DNA from: Thermopolyspora flexuosa
GTDB lineage: Bacteria > Actinomycetota > Actinomycetes > Streptosporangiales > Streptosporangiaceae
Reading direction: 5' to 3'
Length of the DNA: 64,000 nucleotides
Assembly: GCF_006716785.1 (NCBI RefSeq)
Contig: NZ_VFPQ01000001.1
Span: forward strand, 3,224,001 to 3,288,000
Part shown: in pieces, positions 21,473 to 32,468 of the stretch
Layout of the letters: every line of letters begins with the position of its first letter
Position numbering within the stretch: the stretch's first letter is position 1
Program-made: the position numbers and the translations under genes
Notes under the pieces: generated by a model
Database searches by the model: none
The model's input: only the letters and a program-made list of their open reading frames with translations
Told to the model about the DNA's origin: nothing

Positions 21473-22589
21473 CGGCGCCGTGCCCCGGCGTCGGGTCGTC
21501 CTTGTGGATGCGCCCCTCGGTGAAGGTGAGCGGCCGGCCCGAGCCGCCCCAGCGCATCTGGATCAGCTCGGCCGCGATCGACACCGCGGTCTCCTCGGGG
21601 GTGCGGGCGCCGAGGTCGAGGCCGATCGGGGAGCGCAGCCGGGAGAGCTCCTCCTCCGACAGGCCCGCCTCGCGCAGCCGGGCCATGCGGTCCTCGTGGG
21701 TGCGCCGCGACCCCATCGCGCCCACGTACCCGGCGTCGGTGCGCAGCGCCACCTCCAGCAGCGGCACGTCGAACTTGGGGTCGTGGGTGAGCACGCAGAT
21801 CACGGTGCGCTCGTCCACGTGGGTCTCCACGAGGTAGTCGTGCGGCCACTTCACGATCACCTCGTCGGCCTCGGGGAAGCGCTTCTTGGTGGCGAACACC
21901 GGCCGGGCGTCGCAGACCACGACGTGGTAGCCGAGGAACTTGCCGATCCGCGCCACGGCCGCGGCGAAGTCGATCGCGCCGAACACGAGCATGCGCGGCG
22001 GCGGGGCGAACGAGTGCACGAACACCTCGAGCTCGTCGAGGCGGCGCTCCCCCGCCGCGCCGTACCGGCGGGTGCCGGTCAGGCCCTGGGCGAGCATGCC
22101 GCGCACGTCGTCGTCGACGGCCTGGTCGAGCCGCGCGGAGCCGAGCGACCCGGACGAGCGGTCCGGCCACACCACCCGGCGCGCGCCCACCCGGCCCCTG
22201 CCGGACACGATGGTGGCGATCGCCACCGGCTCGTGCTTGGCGATCGACGCGTTGATCTCGCCCAGCTCGGGGAAGCTCTCCCGGTCGACGCGCTCCACGA
22301 AGATGTCGATGATGCCGCCGCAGGTGAGGCCGACGGCGAAGGCGTCGTCGTCGGACACCCCGTACCGCTGGAGCACCGGCTCGCCCGAGGCGGCGACCTG
22401 CTGGGCGAGCTCGTAGACCGCCCCCTCCACGCAGCCGCCGGAGACGCTGCCCACGGCCTCGTCCCCGAGCACCGCCATGGCCGCGCCGGGCTGCCGGGGC
22501 GCGCTGCGGAAGGTGTTGACCACGGTGGCCAGGCCGAACGTCTCCCCAGCCTCCCACCAGCGGGTGATCTGCGAAAGCACGTCACGCAT
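21462..22589 (-). CDS. xdhC: XdhC/CoxF-family molybdenum hydroxylase maturation protein
   Basis: XdhC/CoxI proteins bind the molybdenum cofactor, aid its sulfuration and insert it into xanthine-oxidase-family enzymes. The 375-residue protein has the N-terminal XdhC/CoxI domain with VGSVSGGCVEGAVYE (about 46-60) and a second GLTCGGIIDIFVE. Its C-terminal Rossmann domain has MLVFGAIDFAAAVARIGKFL and ends with the family segment GYVGAMGSRRTHEDR and SPIGLDLGARTPEE. It follows coxE by a 145-base gap and overlaps mocA. The molybdenum enzyme it would serve is not in this window. Confidence 0.93.
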   Translation of the reverse strand: MRDVLSQITRWWEAGETFGLATVVNTFRSAPRQPGAAMAVLGDEAVGSVSGGCVEGAVYELAQQVAASGEPVLQRYGVSDDDAFAVGLTCGGIIDIFVERVDRESFPELGEINASIAKHEPVAIATIVSGRGRVGARRVVWPDRSSGSLGSARLDQAVDDDVRGMLAQGLTGTRRYGAAGERRLDELEVFVHSFAPPPRMLVFGAIDFAAAVARIGKFLGYHVVVCDARPVFATKKRFPEADEVIVKWPHDYLVETHVDERTVICVLTHDPKFDVPLLEVALRTDAGYVGAMGSRRTHEDRMARLREAGLSEEELSRLRSPIGLDLGARTPEETAVSIAAELIQMRWGGSGRPLTFTEGRIHKDDPTPGHGAGAR

Positions 22590-22734
22590 GGGACCCTCCA
22601 GTCGTACTGCGTCACCGCTGACTCACCGCTGGGTCACCGTCGGGTCGCCACGGGGGCCCGCGGTCCGCCGGTCACGCTATGTGTCGCACAGGTGGCCAGG
22701 GCGAATAAATCAAGAGTAGGCGAGCTTGTGGCGA

Positions 22735-24018
22735 TTAGCGCGTTTTGCCGGATTGCTTCCCGGCGAGCAGCGCGGCGAGATCCTCGAACGCGGCGAGGCT
22801 GTGCCCGGCGACGAAGTCGTCGATGTACGGCAGGGCCGCCTGCATGCCGCCGGTGAGCGGCTGGTAGCCCTCGCTGCCCTTGTGGGGGTTGACCCACACC
22901 ACCCGGTGGGCGAGCCGGGACAGGCGGGCCATCTGCGATCCGAGCAGCGACGGGTCGCCGCGCTCCCACCCGTCCGAGGCGATCACGGCGATCGCGCCGC
23001 GGGCGTACGAGCCATGGCGGGCGAGGAACTCCTTCAGCTCCTCGCCGAGCCGGGTGCCGCCGCTCCAGTCGGGGATCGCCGCGGACACCTCGCGCATCGC
23101 GGTGGCGGGGTCGCGGTGCCGCAGCTCCTCGGTGATCCGGGTGAGCCGGGTGCCCACGCTGAACACCTCGGTGGCGCGCGGCTCGCGGCGGACCAGCGCG
23201 TGGGCGAACCGCAGCAGCGTGTCGGCGTACGGCGCCATCGAGCCGCTCACGTCGACGAGCAGCACCACCCGGCGCGGCCGGGTGCGGTGGGTGCGCCGCC
23301 GCAGCCGCGCGGGCTCGCCGCCGCGCCGCAGGGTGTCGCGGACGGTGCGGCGGGGGTCGATGCGGCCGCGCTGCGCCGGGGTGAACCGGCGCGAGCGGCG
23401 GCGCTGCCGGGCCGCCTCGAGCAGCGCGAGCATGCGGTGGATCTCGTCGCGCTCGGCCGCGGTCATCCGGGCCACGTCGCGGTGCCGGAGGATCTCCACG
23501 CGGCTCGCGGTCATCGGGACCACGTCGCCGTCGCCCTCCTGCCCGCCCTCCCCGTCGTCGCCGAGGCTCACCACGTGGCGGGTGACGGTGACCACGGCGG
23601 GCTGCCGGACGGGCAGCGCCCGCTCCCCGCCGAAGTAGGCGGCGAAGCAGCGGTCGTACCGGGGGATGTCGTCGGGGCCGGAGCACAGGGTGAACCGGCC
23701 GGCCCAGTAGACGTCCATCGGCCGGGTGACGTCGAGCCGGGCGAGCGCCTCGACCATGTTCTGGGTGCGCTCGCGGTCGGCGGCGACCCCGGCGGCGCGC
23801 AGCGTGCGGGCGAAGCCGGTGATCGTCGCGTACAGGCGCTCGTCGACCGGACGGTCGTCCGCCTCCGCACGCCCCCGCTCGTCCGGCGGCGTGGGCGGCG
23901 GGGTGTCCGCCGGCGGGTGGGACGCGGCGTGCGAGGAGACGCCCGCCAGGATCCGGTCGAGGGCGGCGCGGGCGGCGGCCGCCGGATCGGGGTACCCGTG
24001 CTCAGGCCGGCCGGACAT
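22735..24018 (-). CDS. coxE: VWA-domain protein of the CoxE family
   Basis: CoxE-type VWA proteins work with the CoxD ATPase in maturing the copper/molybdenum site of CO dehydrogenase and related hydroxylases. The 427-residue protein has a Pro/Asp-rich N-terminus, an Arg-rich central region, and a VWA domain with an intact metal site DVSGSMAPYADT (from 256). The supporting Thr is in SGGTRLGEEL and the Asp in VIASDGWERGD. The ATG overlaps the coxD stop by 17 bases, so the pair is coupled. Without the structural enzyme genes nearby, the client could be any xanthine-oxidase-family hydroxylase. Confidence 0.9.
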   Translation of the reverse strand: MSGRPEHGYPDPAAAARAALDRILAGVSSHAASHPPADTPPPTPPDERGRAEADDRPVDERLYATITGFARTLRAAGVAADRERTQNMVEALARLDVTRPMDVYWAGRFTLCSGPDDIPRYDRCFAAYFGGERALPVRQPAVVTVTRHVVSLGDDGEGGQEGDGDVVPMTASRVEILRHRDVARMTAAERDEIHRMLALLEAARQRRRSRRFTPAQRGRIDPRRTVRDTLRRGGEPARLRRRTHRTRPRRVVLLVDVSGSMAPYADTLLRFAHALVRREPRATEVFSVGTRLTRITEELRHRDPATAMREVSAAIPDWSGGTRLGEELKEFLARHGSYARGAIAVIASDGWERGDPSLLGSQMARLSRLAHRVVWVNPHKGSEGYQPLTGGMQAALPYIDDFVAGHSLAAFEDLAALLAGKQSGKTR

Positions 24019-24880
24019 CGTCGAGCAGCCCGTTGCGCAGCACCGTCTCCTGGTCCTCCCGGTACTTCAGCAGCGCGCCGAGGGAGGCGGCGGCGAGGGC
24101 GGGGTCGAGGTCCCGGGCGCCGAGGGTGAGCAGGGCCTCGGTCCAGTCGAGGGTCTCCGCGATGCCGGGCGGCTTGACCAGGTCGGCCTCGCGCAGCCGC
24201 GCGGTGGCGCGGGCGACCTGGGCGGCGAGCGTCTCGCCGCACTCGGGCAGCCGCTTGCGCAGGATCGCCACCTCGCGCTCGAAGGACGGGTGCTCGAGCC
24301 AGTGGTAGAGGCAGCGGCGCTTGAGCGCGTCGTGCACCTCCCGGGTGCGGTTGGAGGTGATCACCACGACCGGGGGGCGCTCGGCGCGCACGGTGCCGAG
24401 CTCGGGGATGGAGATCTGGAAGTCGCTCAGCACCTCCAGGAGGAACGCCTCGAACTCGTCGTCGGCGCGGTCCACCTCGTCGACGAGCAGCACGCTCGGC
24501 CAGGTCTCCAGGGCGCGCAGCAGCGGCCGGGCGATCAGGTAGCGGCGGTCGTACAGCTCGCCCTCGAGCCGCTCGGCGTCGTGCACGCCGGCGGCCTCGG
24601 CCGCCTTGAGGTGGAGGAGCTGGCGGGGGAAGTCCCAGTCGTACAGCGCCTGCGCGGCGTCCAGGCCCTCGTAGCACTGCAGGCGGATGAGCGGCGCGTC
24701 GAGCACGGTCGCGAGCGTCTTGGCGAGCTCGGTCTTCCCCACGCCCGCCTCGCCCTCGAGGAACAGGGGGCGGCCCATGCGCAGTGCCAGGAAGCACGCG
24801 GTCGCCAGGCCCTCGTCGGCCAGGTAACCGTGCTTCTCAAGCACATTCGCCAACATTTCGGGCGATTCAGGTTCAAACAT
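24002..24880 (-). CDS. coxD: CoxD-type MoxR AAA+ ATPase
   Basis: 292 residues with Walker A LEGEAGVGKTELAKTLA (from 41; GxxGxGKT at 43-50), Walker B SVLLVDEVDRAD (129-140) and a sensor ITSNRTREVHDALKRRC, the hallmark of the CoxD subgroup. CoxD is an ATPase chaperone that acts with CoxE on molybdenum hydroxylases, and the coupled coxE gene supports this name over generic MoxR. I use the ATG at 24878-24880, five bases after an AGGA, rather than the GTG six codons upstream. The first 25 codons are noticeably AT-richer than the rest. It lies 37 bases after a small PH-like gene. Confidence 0.9.
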   Translation of the reverse strand: MFEPESPEMLANVLEKHGYLADEGLATACFLALRMGRPLFLEGEAGVGKTELAKTLATVLDAPLIRLQCYEGLDAAQALYDWDFPRQLLHLKAAEAAGVHDAERLEGELYDRRYLIARPLLRALETWPSVLLVDEVDRADDEFEAFLLEVLSDFQISIPELGTVRAERPPVVVITSNRTREVHDALKRRCLYHWLEHPSFEREVAILRKRLPECGETLAAQVARATARLREADLVKPPGIAETLDWTEALLTLGARDLDPALAAASLGALLKYREDQETVLRNGLLDDVRPA

Positions 24881-24917
24881 CGTTTCCTGCCGCAACACGC
24901 CTAAAAGGGTACGCAGC

Positions 24918-27137
<2,220 letters not shown>

Positions 27138-27141
<4 letters not shown>

Positions 27142-27758
27142 CGCCCGGCCTCCCTCGCGTGCGCCCCTGCGTAGGCGGCCACCTGCTTCTCGACGTACTT
27201 GGCGATGACGTCGACCTCGAGGTTGACCGGGTCGCCCGGGCGCCTGGCGCCGAGCGTGGTGAGCTCGAGCGTGGCCGGGATGAGGGCCACGGTGAAGGAT
27301 TCGGCGTCGACCGCCGCCACGGTGAGGCTCACCCCGTCCACCGCGATCGAGCCCTTCTCCACCACGTAGCGGGCGAGCGCGGGCGGCAGCGAGAACCGCA
27401 TGCGCTCCCCGTGGTCGCCCGGTGTGCGGTCGAGCACGGCCGCGGTGCCGTCCACGTGTCCCTGCACGATGTGCCCGCCGAGCCGCTGGTCGGCGCGGAC
27501 CGCGCGCTCCAGGTTGACCCGCGCGCCGGCGTCCTTGCCGCCGAGCGTGCTGCGGGCGAGGGTCTCGGCGACGACGTCCACGGTGAACACCTCGCCGTCG
27601 AGGCCGACCACGGTGAGGCAGACCCCGTCGACCGCGATCGAGTCGCCGTGCCGGGTGCCTTCGGTGACGGTCTTGCCGCGGATCTCGAGCCGCGCCCCGT
27701 CACCGGCGGGCTCGACACGCACGATCTCGCCGATCTCCTCGACGATTCCGGTGAACAT
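27138..27758 (-). CDS. ribE: Riboflavin synthase alpha subunit
   Basis: Dismutates two lumazine molecules to riboflavin. The 206-residue protein has the canonical start [16 protein letters not shown] and two lumazine-binding repeats (about 1-97 and 98-195). The substrate motifs [13 protein letters not shown] and [12 protein letters not shown] appear once in each, and [10 protein letters not shown] opens the second. It is the first gene of the rib operon, about 190 bases downstream of an FMN riboswitch. Some nomenclature calls it ribC. No ribD/ribG gene precedes it within the window. Confidence 0.97.
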
Positions 27759-27943
27759 CCCGGTCAGTCCTCTCGCCGGGCGCCGGGGAAACGCCGGGCG
27801 CGGGGGGAACGCGACCGGGGGGAAGATGGGGAACCGATCACCGGGGGCCTCCTACTCGCCAGAACCGCTCTGCCACGGCGAGCCCCGGGGACCGGGCGGC
27901 GCAGGACGCGCACCGATCATGTTCGACGGGACGCCCGTCCCGC

Positions 27944-28080
27944 CGTGCGCGCTACCTCCCATCCGGACTTTTACCGTCGGTCCCGGAGTTCCACCGGGTC
28001 AACCGGCCGATGGCTTCGGCCGGGTCGCGGACTTTCACCGCCGGTTCGGAGTTCCACCGACCCCGGAGCACGCAGTGTCG
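27944..28080 (-). ncRNA. FMN riboswitch (RFN element)
   Basis: On the minus strand the hallmark RFN blocks occur in order: GGTGGAACTCC, AACCGGCGGTGAAAGTCCGCGA, a variable arm, CCGGTGGAACTCCGGGACCGACGG, then AAAAGTCCGGATGGGAGGTAGCGCGC (described here in overlapping pieces, each from 27950-28068). The closing stem can form between GCGTGCTC (near 28063-28075) and GAG/CGCGC at 27946-27958. Immediately downstream a CGGGACG/CGTCCCG hairpin (27927-27942) could act as the expression platform, although no T run follows. It precedes ribE and would switch the rib operon off when FMN is plentiful. Confidence 0.95.
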
Positions 28081-28515
28081 CCCTTGTAGTGTGCCATGTC
28101 CGGGGGCGTGACGCGCAGAGTGGCCCCTCCGGGGTGCCGCAGGTCGGAACCCCGGCCGCCGGGATCGTCCCCGTCGCGGCGCCGTCACCGGCCGCGCCCG
28201 TCAATTACGGTTTATCGCCCGGGCGGTCACTTAGGATGAGGATTGCCGCCGCCGGGAACCTTATTGTCCCGATCACGTCGGGATTGTGTCACAAAACCGT
28301 GAACAACCAGGGAACAGGCTATTCACATTTTTGCGGAGTTGTCTTCCCTGGTCAACGGGTTATCCGGACACAAGCTGGTTGACTTTGAACAACGAAGTGA
28401 CGAAGAAACCGGGTTCGCCTTCGATGTGGTTGACCCGCGGAAAATAAGTTGTCAGGGTGCCAGCAGGTCGGACTTTTGGCCGATCTTTCACGTAACACCC
28501 GGGAGCCCCTGCACG
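28081..28515. promoter_or_regulatory. Divergent non-coding region between the riboswitch and the ABC importer, with an importer promoter
   Basis: 435 bases, AT-richer than the surroundings, without a supported gene. A good plus-strand promoter is TTGACC (28430-28435), 17 bases, CAGGGT (28453-28458). Two palindromes lie upstream: TCCCGA/TCGGGA around five bases (28267-28283) and, touching it, TTGTG-T-CACAA (28284-28294). They are candidate operators for a regulator not encoded in the window. The start of the rib operon transcript must lie around 28085-28130, but I cannot name a clear -10 there. Confidence 0.55.
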
Positions 28516-29547
28516 ATGACGTTCCCCACTCCGGCCACCTCGGCCGGCCCGGCGGACCCGGTGGATCCGGTGGATCCGGCCACGACGCCACGCGACCCGG
28601 ACCGGGACGTGGCGGGGCTTTCCCCCGGCCGGCTCATGTGGCGGCGCTTCCGCCGTGACCGGACCGGCGTGGTCGCCGCGATCATCGTCGCCTGTTACCT
28701 GCTCGTGGCCGCGGCCGCCCCACTTATATCGCTTTTGTACGGTAAAGACCCATATACGACGTATGGGCTTGACCGACCGGGTCTGCTCAACGAGTACGGC
28801 TTCCCGATCCTCCCCAACGGCGGGATCAGCCCGGAATTCTGGTTCGGCATAGAACCTGGCCTCGGCCGCGACGTGTTCATGCAGCTGGTGTACGGTATCC
28901 GCACCTCGCTGGCGATCGCGCTCGCGGCGACGCTCGGCTCCACGCTGATCGGCATCGTGATCGGCGTCGTGGCGGGCTACTTCGGCGGGCGCACGGACTA
29001 CTTCCTCGGCCGGGTGATCGACGTGACCCTGTCGTTCCCGTCGACGCTGTTCATCATCGCGTTCACCCCGGTGGTGGAGAACCTCTTCGTCGGCCCCGAC
29101 GAGGAGACCCCGGTCTGGCTACGCGCGCTCACGCTGATCATCGTGCTCACCGCGTTCAGCTGGGCGGCGATCGCCCGGCTGCTGCGCGGCCAGGTGCTCT
29201 CGCTGCGCGAGCGGGAGTTCGTCGAGGCCGCGCGGGTCACCGGCGCCTCGCCCGCGCGGATCATCTTCAAGGAGCTGCTCCCCAACCTGTGGACCCCGAT
29301 CCTCGTCCAGGCCACGCTCATGCTCCCCGCCCTGGTCACCGCCGAGGCCGCCCTCTCCTTCCTGGGCGTCGGCATGATCGAGCCCGTCCCGGACTGGGGC
29401 CGCATGTTCCTGCGCGGGACCGAGGTCTACCAGGACGACATCACATACCTGATGTTCCCCGGCGTGGCGTTGCTGATCTTCGTCATCGCGTTCAACCTGC
29501 TCGGTGACTCGGTCAGGGACGCCTTCGACCCCAGAATCCGGCGCTGA
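28516..29547 (+). CDS. Peptide/nickel-type ABC importer permease (DppC/OppC family)
   Basis: 343 residues. An Ala/Pro/Asp-rich N-terminus with a DPV repeat precedes an OppC-type first helix (about 50-75) and five more helices. The BPD permease coupling loop reads EFVEAARVTGASPARIIFKELLPN (EAA motif). I start at ATG 28516 with GGGAG upstream; upstream in-frame ATGs would add unconserved sequence over the promoter. Around 28720-28780 the codons turn unusually AT-rich, including ATA. It is the first gene of the importer and is separated from the partner permease by the binding-protein gene, a less usual order. Confidence 0.92.
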   Translation: MTFPTPATSAGPADPVDPVDPATTPRDPDRDVAGLSPGRLMWRRFRRDRTGVVAAIIVACYLLVAAAAPLISLLYGKDPYTTYGLDRPGLLNEYGFPILPNGGISPEFWFGIEPGLGRDVFMQLVYGIRTSLAIALAATLGSTLIGIVIGVVAGYFGGRTDYFLGRVIDVTLSFPSTLFIIAFTPVVENLFVGPDEETPVWLRALTLIIVLTAFSWAAIARLLRGQVLSLREREFVEAARVTGASPARIIFKELLPNLWTPILVQATLMLPALVTAEAALSFLGVGMIEPVPDWGRMFLRGTEVYQDDITYLMFPGVALLIFVIAFNLLGDSVRDAFDPRIRR

Positions 29548-29596
29548 CGGCGCCCTCGGCACGGCTACGCCCCACCAGGTGGAGATAGGAGTACCA

Positions 29597-31387
29597 ATGA
29601 CAGGACGGAGACGGTCGTTCACCGCGGTCGCGGCGATCGGCGTGCTGGCGTTCGCCGTGGCGTGCGCTCCGGGGAACGCGGGCGGCGGCGGCAGCACACC
29701 CGCCTCCTCCGCGCCGGCCCCCGCGTCCGACACCGAGACGTTCACCCCGCCGAAGGTGACGATCGGCACCGCCGAGGACTCCAAGGGCCCGGCCCCGGCG
29801 CCCGAGGGCGTGGTGCGCGGCGGCACGGTCACCATGCTCGACCGCGACGACTTCGCCCACCTCGACCCGGGCCAGATCTACCTCAACACCGAGAGCAACA
29901 TGGCCCTGCTGTACGCCCGCGGCCTCACCGGGTACAAGCGGGTCGGCCCGAACGAGTACAAGCTCGTCGGCGACCTCGCCACCGACCCCGGCACACCCTC
30001 CGACGGCGGGCGGACCTGGACCTTCACCCTCAAGGACGGGGTGAAGTGGCAGGACGGCAGCCCGATCACGTCCGAGGACGTGAAGTGGACGATGGAACGG
30101 CTGTTCGCCCCGCACATCACCTACGGGCCCGCCTACATCCAGCAGTGGCTCACCGGCGAGGAGGACTACAAGAAGGCCTACGGCGGCCCGTACGGCGGCA
30201 AGCGGCTCGACAGCATCGAGACGCCGGACGAGAAGACCGTCGTGTTCCGCTTCAAGGAGCCGCACGCCGACGCCAACTTCGCCCTCGCCATGACCGGCTA
30301 CGCGATCGTGCCGAAGGCGAAGGACACCAAGGAGAAGTACGACAAGGAACCCTTCTCCAGCGGGCCGTACATGATCACGTCGCACACGCCGGACAAGTCC
30401 ATGGAGCTGGAGCGCAACCCGCACTGGGACCCGGCGACCGACCCGATCCGCGGCGGCTACCCGGACAAGTGGCGCTTCGAGTTCGGCCAGGAGCGGCTGC
30501 AGATCACCGACCGGTTCATCGCGGACGCCGGTGAGGACAAGACCGCGCTGTCGTTCTACGCGTGGGTCGCGCCGGAGCGGCTGCAGCAGGTGCTCAAGGA
30601 CGAGAACCTGAAGTCCCGGATGCTGCGCCAGCCGTCGCCGTACGGCAACTACTACTACTTCAACCTCGACCGGGTGAAGGACATCAAGCACCGGCAGGCG
30701 ATCAACATCGCCTGGCCGACCCGGCAGCTCCAGCAGCTCGAGGGCGGCCCGGCGGCGAACGTGATCTCCACCACGATCCTCAACCCGGTGGTGGCCGGCT
30801 GGCAGGACTACGACGTGTTCGGCATGAAGGCGAAGCCCGAGGGCGACATCGAGCGGGCCAAGCAGCTCATGGCCGAGTCGAGCGACCCCAACCCCACGAT
30901 CGTCTACGCCTACAACCAGACCCCGATCGAGGAGCGCAAGACGGTCGTGATCAAGAACCAGCTCGCCAAGATCGGGATCAACGTGGTGCCGAAGCCGCTG
31001 GCCCGCAAGACCTACTACGACCAGATCAGCAAGGTGGACAACGGCTTCGACCTGTACTGGGGCGGCTGGGGCCAGGACTGGCCGTCGGGCTCGACCGTGC
31101 TGCCGGTCATCTTCGGCCCGGTGCGTGACGGCGGCTACAACCTCTCCCACCTGCGCGACCCGGAGATCGACGCGGAGATGAAGCGCATCCTCGAGATGGC
31201 GGACGCCAACGAGGCGAACGCCGCGTGGGCCGCGCTCGACAAGCGGATCATGGAGACGATCACCCCGATCGTGCCCGACACCAACGACATCGGCACGATG
31301 CTGTACGGCTCGCGCATCGGCGGCGCCGAGATCGACCCGCAGCTGTGGACCGTGTCGCCCAACCTGATCTACGTCAAGCCGCAGTGA
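29597..31387 (+). CDS. Family 5 solute-binding lipoprotein of the ABC importer
   Basis: A 596-residue extracytoplasmic substrate-binding protein. The first 24 residues are a lipoprotein signal (MTGRRRSFT, a hydrophobic stretch, then the lipobox AFAVAC with Cys24), followed by a Gly/Ser/Pro linker. The SBP_bac_5 signature region WTFTLKDGVKWQDGSPITSEDVKWTMERL is present near 138-166. The ATG follows GGAGATAGGAG by five bases. Family 5 proteins bind peptides, nickel or oligosaccharides, and the ligand cannot be read from sequence. It lies 49 bases after the first permease gene. Confidence 0.93.
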   Translation: MTGRRRSFTAVAAIGVLAFAVACAPGNAGGGGSTPASSAPAPASDTETFTPPKVTIGTAEDSKGPAPAPEGVVRGGTVTMLDRDDFAHLDPGQIYLNTESNMALLYARGLTGYKRVGPNEYKLVGDLATDPGTPSDGGRTWTFTLKDGVKWQDGSPITSEDVKWTMERLFAPHITYGPAYIQQWLTGEEDYKKAYGGPYGGKRLDSIETPDEKTVVFRFKEPHADANFALAMTGYAIVPKAKDTKEKYDKEPFSSGPYMITSHTPDKSMELERNPHWDPATDPIRGGYPDKWRFEFGQERLQITDRFIADAGEDKTALSFYAWVAPERLQQVLKDENLKSRMLRQPSPYGNYYYFNLDRVKDIKHRQAINIAWPTRQLQQLEGGPAANVISTTILNPVVAGWQDYDVFGMKAKPEGDIERAKQLMAESSDPNPTIVYAYNQTPIEERKTVVIKNQLAKIGINVVPKPLARKTYYDQISKVDNGFDLYWGGWGQDWPSGSTVLPVIFGPVRDGGYNLSHLRDPEIDAEMKRILEMADANEANAAWAALDKRIMETITPIVPDTNDIGTMLYGSRIGGAEIDPQLWTVSPNLIYVKPQ

Positions 31388-31398
31388 CGCCGCGCGCT

Positions 31399-31426
31399 CC
31401 GGGGCGGGCGCTCCCGCCCGCCCCGG
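31399..31426 (+). other. GC-rich stem-loop between binding-protein and second permease genes
   Basis: CCGGGGCGGGC (31399-31409) and GCCCGCCCCGG (31416-31426) form a perfect 11-bp stem with a six-base loop. It starts 12 bases after the binding-protein stop and precedes dppB. Such stems commonly stabilise the upstream mRNA or cause partial termination, giving more binding protein than transporter. There is no T run, so full termination is unlikely. Confidence 0.65.
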
Positions 31427-31465
31427 GGCCCGCCCGCCGACGTCGTTCCGGAGTGTTCGCCGACC

Positions 31466-32446
31466 ATGCTCGCCTTCCTCACCCGCCGCACCATCGGCGC
31501 GGTGGTCACCCTGCTGATCATCGCGGCGGTCACGTTCTTCCTGTTCTTCGCCGTGCCCGCCGACCCGGCCCGGCTCGCCTGCGGCAAGGTCTGCCCGCCC
31601 GAGCTGCTCGAGCAGGCCCGGCGCAACCTCGGCCTGGACGCGCCGGTGTGGCAGCAGTTCGTCGCCTGGCTGGCCGGCCTGGTGGTCGGCCGCGACTACG
31701 AGGGCCTGGGCCACTGCCCCGCGCCCTGCCTGGGCTACTCGTTCGTCAACCGGGAGCCGGTGCTGGAGACGATCCTCGACCGGCTGCCGCTGACGCTCTC
31801 CCTCACCTTCGGCGCCGCGGTGCTGTTCCTGCTGTTCGGGGTGGGCACCGGCGTGGTCGCGGCGCTGCGCCGCGGCAGACCCCTGGACAAGATCGCGAGC
31901 GTGGCGTCGCTGATCGGCGCCTCGGTGCAGATCTACTTCGTCGGCACGCTCGCCATGTACTTCCTCGTCTACCAGTGGCAGATCCTCGACCAGCCGCGGT
32001 ACGTGCCGCTCACCGAGGACCCGATCGGCTGGGCGTACGGCCTGCTGCTGCCGTGGGTCGTGCTGTCGCTGATCTTCACCGCGAACTACACGCGGATCAC
32101 CCGCTCGACCATGGTGGAGCAGCTCACCGAGGACTACGTGCGCACCGCCGTGGCCAAGGGGCTGCCGCGCCGTACCGTGGTGGGGCGGTTCGCGCTGCGC
32201 GGCACCCTCATCCCGGTGGTCACGATCTTCGGCGTCGACCTGGGGCACCTCATCGGCGGGGCGATCATCACCGAGACCACGTTCGGCCTGCAGGGCATCG
32301 GGCGGCTCGCGGTGCGCGCGGTCACCGACTCCGACCTGCCGATGCTCATGGCGACCGTGCTGCTCGCCGCGACCGCGATCGTGGTGTTCAGCATCATCGT
32401 GGACGTCCTCTACGCGGTCATCGACCCGCGGGTACGGCTGAGCTGA
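31466..32446 (+). CDS. Peptide/nickel-type ABC importer permease (DppB/OppB family)
   Basis: 326 residues with six predicted helices. The typical DppB first helix MLAFLTRRTIGAVVTLLIIA is present, and the coupling loop is QLTEDYVRTAVAKGLPRRTVVGRF. The end is typical as well: GGAIITETTFGLQGIGRLAVRAV, then a final helix. The extracytoplasmic loop after helix 1 contains four Cys residues (ACGKVC and HCPAPC), more than most family members have, and might form disulfides. It pairs with the first permease as a heterodimer. A spacer of 78 bases with a strong stem-loop separates it from the binding-protein gene. Confidence 0.93.
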   Translation: MLAFLTRRTIGAVVTLLIIAAVTFFLFFAVPADPARLACGKVCPPELLEQARRNLGLDAPVWQQFVAWLAGLVVGRDYEGLGHCPAPCLGYSFVNREPVLETILDRLPLTLSLTFGAAVLFLLFGVGTGVVAALRRGRPLDKIASVASLIGASVQIYFVGTLAMYFLVYQWQILDQPRYVPLTEDPIGWAYGLLLPWVVLSLIFTANYTRITRSTMVEQLTEDYVRTAVAKGLPRRTVVGRFALRGTLIPVVTIFGVDLGHLIGGAIITETTFGLQGIGRLAVRAVTDSDLPMLMATVLLAATAIVVFSIIVDVLYAVIDPRVRLS

Positions 32447-32468
32447 CGCCAGAGACGGAGAAACAGGA

